A stretch of DNA of 64,000 nt, taken from Kitasatospora sp. GP82. GTDB lineage: Bacteria > Actinomycetota > Actinomycetes > Streptomycetales > Streptomycetaceae. Under the pieces are notes generated by a model, which did no database searches, had not been told where the DNA came from, and was given only the letters and a program-made list of their open reading frames with translations. This document shows positions 16,073 through 24,194 of the stretch, piece by piece (position 1 is the first letter of the stretch; each line of letters opens with the position of its first letter). The DNA is taken from NCBI RefSeq assembly GCF_029892105.1, contig NZ_JARZAJ010000001.1:186001-250000 (forward strand), in the 5' to 3' direction. The translations under genes and the position numbers were made by a program.

Positions 16073-16131
16073 GACCGACCGGCAATAGGGAGCGCCGCTC
16101 CTTGGCCCGCGGGCCCTGTTGCCAGTCGGTC
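16073..16131. repeat. Dispersed ~59-bp imperfect palindrome, family A, copy 1
   Basis: It starts directly at the rseA stop codon. Left arm GACCGACCGGCAATAGGG pairs with the right arm CCCTGTTGCCAGTCGGTC, with a GC-rich centre containing AGCGCCGC. A closely related copy lies at 53508-53562, also right after a stop codon. It may act as a terminator or a REP-like element. Confidence 0.85.
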
Positions 16132-16295
16132 CAAGAGGCTCCGCCAGTAGCGGGTCCGAGTGCTTCGGCCACCGGCCGGTCTTCGCCGCGGCTTCATCCT
16201 GCCGTGGGCCACGGACCGGCCGGTGGCCATTACGCTGTAGAGACCGTTGCCCGCAAAGCCTGTCGGGATTCGACCACCAGGAGCTGGGAGCTTAC

Positions 16296-16724
16296 GTGTT
16301 TACAGACATAAGCCCGCTTGAGGTCCTGACGCTGGTCGTCATGGCCATCGTGATCTTCGGGCCGGACAAGCTTCCGAAGCTGATCCAGGATGTCACCGGT
16401 TTCATCCGCAAGGTGCGGTCCTTCGCGGACGGCGCCAAGGAGGACATCCGCAACGAGCTGGGCCCGGAGTTCAAGGACTTCGAGTTCGAGGACCTGCACC
16501 CGAAGACCTTCGTCCGCAAGCAGCTGCTGGGCGGGAACGAGGACCCGCTGGGCCTCAAGGGGATCCGGGACGGCCTCGACATCAAGTCCGTGCTGAACGA
16601 CGAGCCGGCCCCGGCCATGACCGCGGTCAAGGCCGACCTGACCAAGAGCAGCGTCCCGGCGGCCGCCACCGGAGCCCCGCTGGCGGAGGGCGAGCGTCCC
16701 CCCTACGACATCGACGCGACCTGA
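16296..16724 (+). CDS. tatB: Sec-independent (Tat) translocase subunit TatB
   Basis: Component of the twin-arginine export pathway, 142 residues. TatB binds Tat precursors together with TatC. The sequence shows the short N-terminal membrane helix (SPLEVLTLVVMAIVIFGPDKLPKLI) with the Phe-Gly-Pro hinge, an amphipathic helix (VTGFIRKVRSFADGAKEDIRNEL), then a polar disordered tail ending PPYDIDAT. GTG at 16296 matches the family N-terminus (VFTDISPLE). It lies downstream of sigE-rseA as in mycobacteria, but separated by a palindromic repeat and a TACGCT-type -10 region near 16227, so it probably has its own promoter. Confidence 0.95.
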   Translation: MFTDISPLEVLTLVVMAIVIFGPDKLPKLIQDVTGFIRKVRSFADGAKEDIRNELGPEFKDFEFEDLHPKTFVRKQLLGGNEDPLGLKGIRDGLDIKSVLNDEPAPAMTAVKADLTKSSVPAAATGAPLAEGERPPYDIDAT

Positions 16725-16918
16725 CGGATCGCCAGGACGCCCCGCCCGGCCGCGCTCGGCTGGACGGGGCGTCGGCATGTCCCCGGTTATCGTTCTGATT
16801 GCCTCCGTTGTGCCGCAGCTCACGGACCCTGTGGTGCCGAGTTGCCGGACGGAGGCGCCGCCGTAGGCCACCATGGAGCGCGCTACGGCACGGAACGGTG
16901 CACTGAGGAGGCCCAGGG

Positions 16919-17596
16919 ATGGACGCGACTACGAGTAGTGCGGTGGGAACGGCCGAGGCCGTGGTCGGTGCGCAGGCCGGCCGAGCGGTCCCGGCCGATC
17001 AACTGGCGTCGTACCTGGCGGCGGACTTCCCCTGGTACGGCCTGGACGACGGCTGGACCGGCCGCCGCTGGCTGATGCGGGCGGGCAGCGGCGCTGGCCG
17101 GGCGGGCCAGCGCGGTGCCATCGACTACGGCACCCTCGGCCACGGCGAGGAACCGGCCAGGGCGTACGAGCCCAGAGACGTCCGGCGCTTCGCCGTGGTG
17201 GTCACGGTGGCCCGTCGGGACGTACGCCGCAGTTCCGACAACACCGGGACGCTGGAGGCCACCTCGGCCTCCTCCGCCGCGTGGCTGGCCGGCTCGGGAC
17301 TGCTCGCCAACACCTGGCCCGGCCAGCTGGACCGCTCCCTGCGCCAGAAGTGGCTGGACCAGCAGACCGCGCTGGCCTGGGACCTGGCCGACGACCTGGA
17401 CGGCTCGGACTGGTCCTCGCTGACCCTGCCGGTGAACGGTCTGCCCCAGCCCTTCCGCTACCGCGAGTCCGAGTACGGCTGGGTACTCGCCGGCGAGGCA
17501 CCGGGCGTTCTGCTGGGCGCCTACGGGCGCGGTGTGAGCGCCTACGGCGTGGGCTTCTCCACCGTCCCCGACCTGACGACGTACACCCGGGGCTGA
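16919..17596 (+). CDS. Conserved hypothetical protein, 225 residues
   Basis: I do not recognise a characterised family. It is a soluble protein without signal peptide or membrane helix. Trp/Tyr-rich segments (DFPWYGLDDGWTGRRWLM) and a C-terminal half (LPVNGLPQPFRYRESEYGWVLAGEAPGVLLGAYGRG) suggest a compact alpha/beta fold. GAGGAGG lies 7-8 nt before the ATG. It is located between tatB and mrp and is convergent with mrp. Orthologues at this position in other streptomycetes are likely, so it is probably a lineage-conserved cytosolic protein. No function can be assigned. Confidence 0.85.
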   Translation: MDATTSSAVGTAEAVVGAQAGRAVPADQLASYLAADFPWYGLDDGWTGRRWLMRAGSGAGRAGQRGAIDYGTLGHGEEPARAYEPRDVRRFAVVVTVARRDVRRSSDNTGTLEATSASSAAWLAGSGLLANTWPGQLDRSLRQKWLDQQTALAWDLADDLDGSDWSSLTLPVNGLPQPFRYRESEYGWVLAGEAPGVLLGAYGRGVSAYGVGFSTVPDLTTYTRG

Positions 17597-17628
17597 CCCG
17601 GACTTCAGGGGGCTGACGGGTTAGCCAT

Positions 17629-17647
17629 CAGGGGCGCGGGGCCCCTG
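17629..17647. terminator. Short hairpin, AGGGGCGCGGGG family
   Basis: CAGGGGC-GCGGG-GCCCCTG forms a 7-bp stem with a 5-nt loop between the convergent hypothetical gene and mrp. Confidence 0.6.
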
Positions 17648-17667
17648 TCTCGCCTACCCGATTGCCC

Positions 17668-18828
17668 TTAGAACTTGTTCTTGGGCGTGAGTCCCAGCGA
17701 GAGGCCCGAGAGGCCGCGCTGGCGGCCGCCCAGCTTGCCCGCGACGGCACGCAGGGCGGCGCCGGCCGGGGAGTCGGGCGCGGCGAGGACGACCGGGCGG
17801 CCGTCGTCGCCGCCCTCGCGCAGGCGGACGTCGATCGGGATCGAGCCGAGCACCGGGACGGTGGCGCCGACCGAGCGGGTGAGCGCGTCGGCCACGGTCT
17901 GGCCGCCGCCGGTGCCGAAGACGTCGATCATCTCGTCGCAGTGCGGGCAGGGCATGCCCGACATGTTCTCGATCACGCCGACGATCTTCTGGTGGGTCTG
18001 GAGCGCGATCGTCCCGGCCCGCTCGGCCACCTCGGCGGCGGCCATCTGCGGGGTGGTGACGATCAGGATCTCGGCGTTCGGCACCAGCTGGGCGACCGAG
18101 ATGGCGATGTCGCCGGTGCCGGGCGGCAGGTCGAGCAGCAGGACGTCCAGATCGCCCCAGTACACATCGGCGAGGAACTGCTGGAGCGCGCGGTGCAGCA
18201 TCGGTCCGCGCCAGACCACCGGTGCGTTGCCCGGGGTGAACATACCGATCGAGATGACCTTCACGCCGTTCGCCGACGGCGGCATGATCATGTCCTGCAC
18301 CTGGGTCGGGCGGCCCTCGACACCCAGCATCCGCGGCACGCTGTGGCCGTAGATGTCGGCGTCCACCACGGCGACCTTCAGACCGTCGGCGGCCATCGCC
18401 GCGGCCAGGTTGACGGTGACCGAGGACTTGCCGACGCCGCCCTTGCCGGAGGCGACCGCGTACACCCGGGTCAGCGTGCCGGGCTTGGCGAACGGGATCT
18501 CCCGCTCCGGCGCACCGCCGCGCAGCAGCTGGGAGAGCTCCTTGCGCTGTTCCTCGCTCATCACGTCGAGTTCGACCTCGACGCCGCTGACGCCGGGCAC
18601 CTTGGCGACCGCCTCGGTGACCCGGTTGGTGATGGTCTCGCGCATCGGACAGCCGGAGACGGTCAGATAGACCGCGACGCGCACCGCGCCGCCCTCGGCG
18701 ATCTCGACCGATTTCACCATGCCGATCTCGGTGATCGGGCGGTTGATCTCCGGGTCGTGGACGGTCGCCAGGGCCTTGCGTACGGACTCCTCCGTCACGC
18801 CGGGGGCAACCTCTGTCTCGTTGGCCAT
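17668..18828 (-). CDS. mrp: Mrp/NBP35-type P-loop ATPase, iron-sulfur cluster carrier (ApbC)
   Basis: Cytosolic scaffold or carrier that holds and transfers [4Fe-4S] clusters, 386 residues. It has an N-terminal MIP18/DUF59 domain (about residues 12-95, with LTVSGCPMRETI). The deviant Walker A is VASGKGGVGKSSVTVNLA, followed by VVDADIYGHS and LLLDLPPGTGD, and the cluster-binding C-x2-C is in MSGMPCPHC. The N-terminal fusion is common in actinobacteria. It is convergent with the hypothetical gene and is followed (same strand, upstream) by the DUF1003 gene. The neighbourhood of mrp, DUF1003 and the MgtE_N/CBS gene is conserved with M. tuberculosis Rv1229c-Rv1232c. Confidence 0.95.
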   Translation of the reverse strand: MANETEVAPGVTEESVRKALATVHDPEINRPITEIGMVKSVEIAEGGAVRVAVYLTVSGCPMRETITNRVTEAVAKVPGVSGVEVELDVMSEEQRKELSQLLRGGAPEREIPFAKPGTLTRVYAVASGKGGVGKSSVTVNLAAAMAADGLKVAVVDADIYGHSVPRMLGVEGRPTQVQDMIMPPSANGVKVISIGMFTPGNAPVVWRGPMLHRALQQFLADVYWGDLDVLLLDLPPGTGDIAISVAQLVPNAEILIVTTPQMAAAEVAERAGTIALQTHQKIVGVIENMSGMPCPHCDEMIDVFGTGGGQTVADALTRSVGATVPVLGSIPIDVRLREGGDDGRPVVLAAPDSPAGAALRAVAGKLGGRQRGLSGLSLGLTPKNKF

Positions 18829-18884
18829 GCCTTGATGGTACGGCGAACATCGAAGTGGTTAACGCCCCAGTAGCGTGCTGCCGA

Positions 18885-19520
18885 TCACAGCGCCTCGGAG
18901 GACTCCCGCTGCCCGTCCAGTTCCTTGAGCAGCGCCTGGAGTTCCGACCTTATGAAGTCCCTGGTGGCGACCTCGCCCAGGCCCTGACGGAGTGCGGCGA
19001 CCTCGCGGGTCAGATACTCGGTGTCGGCGATGTTGCGGTCGCTGCGGGCCCGGTCCTGCTCCATGTTGACCCGGTCGCGGTCGTCCTGGCGGTTCTGTGC
19101 CAGCAGGATCAGCGGCGCCGCGTACGAGGCCTGGAGCGAGAGCACCAGGGTCAGGAAGATGAACGGGTACTCGTCGAACCGCGTCTGGGGCGGCAGCATG
19201 GTGTTCCAGACGACCCAGGCGATGATCACCACCGTCATCCAGACGATGAACCGTCCGGTGCCCAGGAACCGCGCGATCCGCTCGGAGAGCTTGCCGAAGG
19301 CCTCGGGGTCGTAACTGGGCAGGGTGATCAGGCCGGGGCGTCCGGTGCGCGGCTGGTCGAGCCGGCTGCGGGCGCTGGAGCTGCCGCTGCCCTCGGCCCT
19401 GGACGCGCGCTGGCTGCCCTCCCTGGCCCGCAGTTCCCGCAGCTGGCGCAGTTGGCGCAGCTCGCCCTGGAGGCGGTGGCCGGGACCTTCGTCCCGTCTT
19501 CCCTTGCGGTCAGTGTCCAC
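18885..19520 (-). CDS. DUF1003 family membrane protein
   Basis: Membrane protein of 211 residues. A polar, charged N-terminus of ~75 residues contains a coiled LRQLRQLRELR stretch. The DUF1003 core follows: ERIARFLGTGRFIVWMTVVIIAWVVWN, FDEYPFIFLTLVLSLQASYAAPLILLAQNRQ, then the hallmark DRDRVNMEQDRARSDRNIADTEYLTREVA. Two transmembrane helices are visible. The start (GTG) overlaps the end of the MgtE_N/CBS gene by 11 bp, so they form an operon. DUF1003 proteins have no firm function. The pairing with an MgtE-like protein and a nearby CorA suggests a link to divalent-cation handling, which is inference. Confidence 0.9.
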   Translation of the reverse strand: MDTDRKGRRDEGPGHRLQGELRQLRQLRELRAREGSQRASRAEGSGSSSARSRLDQPRTGRPGLITLPSYDPEAFGKLSERIARFLGTGRFIVWMTVVIIAWVVWNTMLPPQTRFDEYPFIFLTLVLSLQASYAAPLILLAQNRQDDRDRVNMEQDRARSDRNIADTEYLTREVAALRQGLGEVATRDFIRSELQALLKELDGQRESSEAL

Positions 19521-20811
19521 CGGCAGCCTCCCTCTCGTGTTCGTGGTCCAGGCCGGTCTCGCCGCTGTGCAGGGCCGCCTCGCGCCAGTCGTCCGGCAGC
19601 AGGTGGTCGAGCACGTCGTCGACGGTGACCGCGCCCAGCAGGTGGTCGCCCTCGTCGACCACGGGCGCGGCGACCAGGTTGTACGCGGCGAGGTAACTGG
19701 TGATCAGGGGCAGTGGGGTGTTCGGCGGCAGCGGGTCGAGGTCGTCGTCCACGATCGAGCCGACCAGGACGTACGGGGGCTCGCGCAGCAGCCGCTGGAA
19801 GTGCACCGTCCCAAGGTACTTGCCGGTCGGCGTCTCGTTCGGCGGGCGGCAGACGTACACCTGGGCGGCCAGCGCGGGCTTGTTGTCCGAGATCCGGACC
19901 CTGGCCAGCGCCTCGGCCACGGTGGCGTCCGGTTCCAGGACGATCGGCTCGGTGGTCATCAGACCGCCGGCGGTGTCCTCCTCGTAGGAGAGCAGGCGGC
20001 GCACCGAGGCGGCGTCCTCGGGCTCCATCAGGCGCAGCAGCCGCTCGGCGTCCTCCTCGGGGAGGTCGGAGAGCAGGTCGGCGGCGTCGTCCGGGTCCAT
20101 CGCCTCCAGGACGTCGGCGGCGCGTTCCTCCTGCAGCTTGCCGATGATCTCGACCTGGTCGTCCTCGGGCAGCTCCTCCAGGACGTCGGCCAGCCGGTCG
20201 TCGTCCAGCGCGGCGGCCACCTCGGCGCGGCGCTTGGCGGAGAGGTGGTGCATCACATTGGCCAGGTCGGCCGGGCGCAGCTGTTCGAAGGTCGCCAGCA
20301 GGTTGGCCGCGCCCTGACCCTCCTCGGCCAGCGAGAAGCCGGTCACCGCCGACCAGTCCAGGGTGAGCGTCTCGCCCTTGGCCTTGCGCAGCCGGCTGAC
20401 CTTGCCGGTCTGTACGAAGACCTTGCTGATCTCCCACTCGCGCACCCGGGTCTGCACCATGGCGACGTCCAGCACGGTGACCTGCTCGCCGGTCTTGGTC
20501 CGGGTCACCGTGCGGTCCAGCAGCTCGGCGAGGACCAGGGTCTCGGAGGGGCGCTGCTCGAAGCGCCGCATGTTGATCACGCCGGTGGTCAGCACCTGAC
20601 CGGACTCCAGGCTGGTCACCCTGGTCATCGGCAGGAAGATCCGGCGGCGGCCGATCACCTCGACCACCAGGCCGAGCACCCGGGGCGGGCGACCGCCGAT
20701 CCGCAGCGACACCACGACATCGCGGACCCGGCCGACCTGGTCGCCGTTCGGGTCGAAGACGGCGATCCCGGAGAGGTGCGAGATGAAGACCCGGCTGCCT
20801 GGCCCTGCCAT
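19510..20811 (-). CDS. PRC-barrel / MgtE N-terminal / CBS domain protein
   Basis: Cytosolic protein of 433 residues built from known magnesium-sensing modules but without the MgtE membrane channel. An N-terminal PRC-barrel-like part (FISHLSGIAVFDPNGDQVGRVRDVVV) comes first. An MgtE_N helical domain follows near residues 170-280 (HHLSAKRRAEVAAALDDDRLADVLEELPEDDQ). Two CBS domains near residues 285-425 (ITSYLAAYNLVAAPVVDEGDHLLGAVTVDDVLDHLLPDDW) complete it. ATG at 20811 is chosen because GGGAG is 5 nt upstream. The mycobacterial counterpart is Rv1232c. It probably responds to nucleotides or Mg2+ and acts with the overlapping DUF1003 protein. Confidence 0.88.
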   Translation of the reverse strand: MAGPGSRVFISHLSGIAVFDPNGDQVGRVRDVVVSLRIGGRPPRVLGLVVEVIGRRRIFLPMTRVTSLESGQVLTTGVINMRRFEQRPSETLVLAELLDRTVTRTKTGEQVTVLDVAMVQTRVREWEISKVFVQTGKVSRLRKAKGETLTLDWSAVTGFSLAEEGQGAANLLATFEQLRPADLANVMHHLSAKRRAEVAAALDDDRLADVLEELPEDDQVEIIGKLQEERAADVLEAMDPDDAADLLSDLPEEDAERLLRLMEPEDAASVRRLLSYEEDTAGGLMTTEPIVLEPDATVAEALARVRISDNKPALAAQVYVCRPPNETPTGKYLGTVHFQRLLREPPYVLVGSIVDDDLDPLPPNTPLPLITSYLAAYNLVAAPVVDEGDHLLGAVTVDDVLDHLLPDDWREAALHSGETGLDHEHEREAAGGH

Positions 20812-20991
20812 GGACTCCCTCTCTCTGGGCTGCACTCGGTGATGTGCTCTGGGGCTGCTCCGCGGGGCCGCTCCGCGCTTAGGTTACCGGTGCCGCAACC
20901 GGGGAGCCCGCCGACCGGGGCGGGTGCGGCACGGCCCGCAGGGTCCAGGACGCGGGGCCGGCCCCGGCGAGCGTCCCGTCCGGTGTCCCGG

Positions 20992-21528
20992 TCAGCCCCG
21001 GCGGCGCTTGAACAGCAGCTTCGGCAGCCCGGCCGGGATCGGCTTCCGCGTGGTCACGGGGGAGGGCATCGGGGCCTCGGCGTGCGAGCAGTCGGGCATC
21101 GACCCCGGCTGCTCCGTGAGTGGGCCCGAGGGCTCCAGCCGCAGCACCCGGCACTCGCGGGCCCAGCGGTCGCCGATGGTGTCGGTGTCCGGGGCGTTCA
21201 GCCGCTTGCCCTTGAGCTCCTCGACGGCGCCCAGCCAGCCCTCGCTCTGCGGGGCCAGCTCGACGACCCTGGCCGACCAGCCGGTCAGGCGCCCCCACTT
21301 GTCCTTGCTGCGGACCGTCACCACGGCGGTGGAGCCTCCCACGAGGCCGTGCAGCGGCTGCTCGGCGCCGTCGCCGACCACTACCACCGCGCCGTCGTGC
21401 CACGCGTGCCAGAGCGCCCGACTGTGCGGCTGCCCCTCGGCCCGTACCCAGAGGAGGCCGGACTTCTTCGCGGCCTCCTCCAACAGCGCACGGTCGAGGA
21501 AGGCGTCGGCGGCGGTCGTAGGCTCCAT
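20992..21528 (-). CDS. Conserved hypothetical protein, possible flavin-reductase-like split barrel
   Basis: Soluble protein of 178 residues. The segment ALLEEAAKKSGLLWVRAEGQPHSRALWHAWHDGAVVVVGDGAEQPLHGL, followed by VVTVRSKDKWGRLTGWSARVVEL, resembles pyridoxamine-phosphate-oxidase-like split barrels. The FMN-binding residues are not clear, so this is tentative. The basic C-terminal tail (LPKLLFKRRRG) is conserved-looking. The ATG has TACGCT 7 nt upstream (minus strand) and no ribosome binding site, so translation is probably leaderless. It is upstream of, and in the same direction as, the MgtE_N/CBS gene. Confidence 0.75.
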   Translation of the reverse strand: MEPTTAADAFLDRALLEEAAKKSGLLWVRAEGQPHSRALWHAWHDGAVVVVGDGAEQPLHGLVGGSTAVVTVRSKDKWGRLTGWSARVVELAPQSEGWLGAVEELKGKRLNAPDTDTIGDRWARECRVLRLEPSGPLTEQPGSMPDCSHAEAPMPSPVTTRKPIPAGLPKLLFKRRRG

Positions 21529-21660
21529 GGCGCACAGCGTACGGCCTGGGTGTCGATGGGGTGTCTCGCCGGTCAGAATGACAGCGCCGTGACCTGCGCA
21601 GAGGCCTTACCGTGGGAACGCTTCGCCACTCCGTCCGCTCCGCCCCGCCCGAGGAGAGCT

Positions 21661-22593
21661 GTGCCCGCCGCCCGGCCCGACACCGCGCCGACCATCGCGC
21701 CAAGCCCCGCCGGGGAGGCCCGCCCCGCGTCGCCCAAGCTGGACCTGGCGCTGCTCGCGGTCTCGATCGGCGGTATCTCGTTCTCCGCACCGCTGATCAG
21801 CGCCACCGCCGCGCCCGCGCTGGCGATCGCCTTCTGGCGCAACGTCATGTCGGTGGGTGTGCTGGGCCCCTACGCGCTGCTGCGGCACCGCGCCGAGCTG
21901 CGCGCGATCGGCCGTCGGCCGCTGCTGCTGGCGATGGCGGCGGGCGCGCTGCTGGCGGTGCACTTCGCGCTCTGGATGCCCAGCCTGCGGATGACCTCGG
22001 TGGCCTCGGCGACCGCGCTGGTGACCACCACCCCGCTCTGGACGATCCTGCTGATGCGGCTGTTCGGCACGCGGGCGCCGAGGCTGGTCTGGCTCGGTAC
22101 GGGCGTGGCCTTCGCCGGGGTACTGGTGCTCACCGGCGTGGACCTGTCGCTGTCGTCGCGGGCCCTGCTCGGAGATGCGCTGGCGCTCGGTGCGGGCCTG
22201 GCCGCCTCCGGATACATGCTGCTGGGCGCCGAGGTCCGACGTACCGTCAGCACCACCGCGTACACCCTGGTCTGCTATGCGACCACGTCCGTCGTCCTGC
22301 TCGGGGTCTGCCTGGTGGCGGGCGCCCCGATGTCGGGCTGGCCGGCCGGGGTCTGGTGGCAGATCGCGCTGCTGATGGTGGCCGCGCAGCTGCTCGGGCA
22401 CTCGTTGAGCAACCGGGTGGTACGCACCCTGGGACCCTCGATCACCTCGACGGCAATCCTGCTGGAGACCCCCGGTGCGGCCCTGATCGCGGCGCTCTGG
22501 CTGGGCCAGTGGCCGCCGGTGGCCGCGTACCCGGCGGTCGTGCTGATCCTGCTCGGCCTGGTCCTGGTCGCCAGGGGCGGTCGCGCGAGGTAG
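21661..22593 (+). CDS. EamA (DMT) family transporter
   Basis: Inner-membrane drug/metabolite transporter of 310 residues with ten predicted helices in two EamA repeats. The first repeat begins LDLALLAVSIGGISFSAPLI and includes ATALVTTTPLWTILLMRLFG. The second includes DALALGAGLAASGYMLLG and ends ILLETPGAALIAALWLGQWPP...VVLILLGLVLVARGG. GTG at 21661 follows GAGGAGAGC. The reading frame is open far upstream, but only this start has a ribosome binding site and gives family length. The substrate is unknown. It is convergent with corA. Confidence 0.92.
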   Translation: MPAARPDTAPTIAPSPAGEARPASPKLDLALLAVSIGGISFSAPLISATAAPALAIAFWRNVMSVGVLGPYALLRHRAELRAIGRRPLLLAMAAGALLAVHFALWMPSLRMTSVASATALVTTTPLWTILLMRLFGTRAPRLVWLGTGVAFAGVLVLTGVDLSLSSRALLGDALALGAGLAASGYMLLGAEVRRTVSTTAYTLVCYATTSVVLLGVCLVAGAPMSGWPAGVWWQIALLMVAAQLLGHSLSNRVVRTLGPSITSTAILLETPGAALIAALWLGQWPPVAAYPAVVLILLGLVLVARGGRAR

Positions 22594-22669
22594 CGGTGCG
22601 CTGCTCCGGCGCCGCACGCCGCTGAACCGCCTGCCCGGGCCCTGTTCGGCCGGTCGCGCAATTCGGGGG

Positions 22670-23788
22670 CTACAGCCAGCCGTTGCGGCGGAAGCCCCGG
22701 TACATGCCGACGCAGATCAGCACGATGCCGCCGAGGACGATCGGGTAGCTGTACCGGTACTTCAGCTCCGGCATGAACTCGAAGTTCATCCCGTAGACGC
22801 CGGTGATCATGGTGGGCACGGCGAAGATGGCCGCCCAGGCGGTGATCTTGCGCATGTCCTCGTTCTGCGTCACCGAGACCTGGGCCAGGTTCGCCTGGAG
22901 CAGCGAGTTGAGCAGTTCGTCGAAACCGTGCACCTGCTCGGTGACCCTGGCCAGGTGGTCGGCGACGTCCCGGAAGTACTTCTGGATGCTCGGCTCCACC
23001 AGCCGCTGCACCGGCTCGGAGAGCTGCTGCATCGGCCGCAGCAGCGGTGCCACCGCGCGCTTGAACTCCAGCACCTCGCGCTTTAGCTGGTACACCCGGC
23101 CGACATCGGTACCCCGGCCGCCGTTGTTGCAGAAGACCTCGTACTCGATCTCGTCCACGTCGTTCTGCAGCCGGTCGGCGACCAGCAGGTAGTTGTCCAC
23201 CACCTGGTCGGCGATCGCGTGCAGCACTGCGGACGGCCCTCGGCCCAGCAGCCCGGCGCCGTCCGGATCGGCCTCGAGGCGGTGGCGCAGCTCCGTCAGC
23301 GAGCTGTGCCCGCCGTGCCGGACGGTGATCACGAAGTCCGGACCGGCGAAGACCATCAGTTCACCGGTCTCGACCACCTCGCTGGTCGAGGTCAGCTGGT
23401 CGTGCTCGACGTAGCGGATGGTCTTGAAGACCGCGAAGAGCACGTCGTCGTAGCGCTCGACCTTGGGCCGCTGGTGCGCGTGGACCGCGTCCTCGACGGC
23501 CAGCGGGTGCAGGCCGAAGCGCTGCGCGATGCCCTCGAACTCGGCCGCGGTCGGCTCGTGCAGCCCGATCCAGCTGAACGATCCTGCGTCTGTCTCCCGG
23601 GCCTGCCGGACCCGCTGGACGGCCTCGCGCGGGCTGCAGCTGCCACCGTGGCGCTTCCCGTTGCGGTAGACCGCGCAGTCCACCACCGCCGACGTGACGT
23701 GCCCGGGGTGCAGGCTGTCGCAGCCGTCCGCCTGGACGCGGCGGCGGTGCGGGCGGACGGCTGCGCGCAGGCTGTTGATCATCGACAT
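22670..23788 (-). CDS. corA: CorA-type magnesium/cobalt transporter
   Basis: Pentameric Mg2+ channel subunit of 372 residues. The long N-terminal cytosolic domain contains FSWIGLHEPTAAEFEGIAQRFGLHPLAVEDAVHAHQRPKVERYDD, then the long stalk helix. Two C-terminal transmembrane helices flank the selectivity signature GMN (TMITGVYGMNFEFMPEL). The C-terminus is basic (GFRRNGWL). ATG at 23788 has GAGGAG 6 nt upstream, so the open frame beyond it is not coding. The ~400-bp upstream gap was searched by eye for an M-box Mg2+ riboswitch and none was apparent. M. tuberculosis corA (Rv1239c) lies in the same syntenic block. Confidence 0.95.
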   Translation of the reverse strand: MSMINSLRAAVRPHRRRVQADGCDSLHPGHVTSAVVDCAVYRNGKRHGGSCSPREAVQRVRQARETDAGSFSWIGLHEPTAAEFEGIAQRFGLHPLAVEDAVHAHQRPKVERYDDVLFAVFKTIRYVEHDQLTSTSEVVETGELMVFAGPDFVITVRHGGHSSLTELRHRLEADPDGAGLLGRGPSAVLHAIADQVVDNYLLVADRLQNDVDEIEYEVFCNNGGRGTDVGRVYQLKREVLEFKRAVAPLLRPMQQLSEPVQRLVEPSIQKYFRDVADHLARVTEQVHGFDELLNSLLQANLAQVSVTQNEDMRKITAWAAIFAVPTMITGVYGMNFEFMPELKYRYSYPIVLGGIVLICVGMYRGFRRNGWL

Positions 23789-24194
23789 GGCAGGCTCCTC
23801 GGGCAGGAACCGTCGAACGGCGGGGCGGTGGCGGGGCCGTGGTACGACGGCGGAAGAAACACCGGGTGAGTCCGGGCCCGCGGCCGGTCCAGCTGCCTTG
23901 CTGGGGCACCATGAGGACTGCGCGGCTCCGGGGAAGGCGCTCTCCCGGCCGAGTTGACGCCGCTTCGGCTGCCGGATCAGGAGGAGATCAACGGCAAGTG
24001 CGGTGAAGGCGACGCGGCGGCCGGGCAGAGCTGCCGGTACTGCATGGTCGGCTGGTATCCACCGCAACCACCTCCTTCATGCCGCCGCCCAGGGAGAGGA
24101 TCCCCGGTGGCCGGCTGCTCACACTAACAGTCGACGGGTGAACAACGACGGGGGGTTTGGGCGCGCTCGCACGGCATGGCGTTAGGGTCGGCGC
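23789..24194. other. Divergent intergenic region, 406 bp
   Basis: Promoter region between corA (minus) and the SUFU-like gene (plus). It holds the -10-like TAGGGT at 24183-24188 for the latter. No convincing small ORF, riboswitch or long inverted repeat was seen. Confidence 0.5.

Noticed and set aside
23789-24194. Possible M-box (Mg2+) riboswitch upstream of corA
   Set aside because: No sequence resembling the conserved ykoK/M-box core was found on the corA strand.
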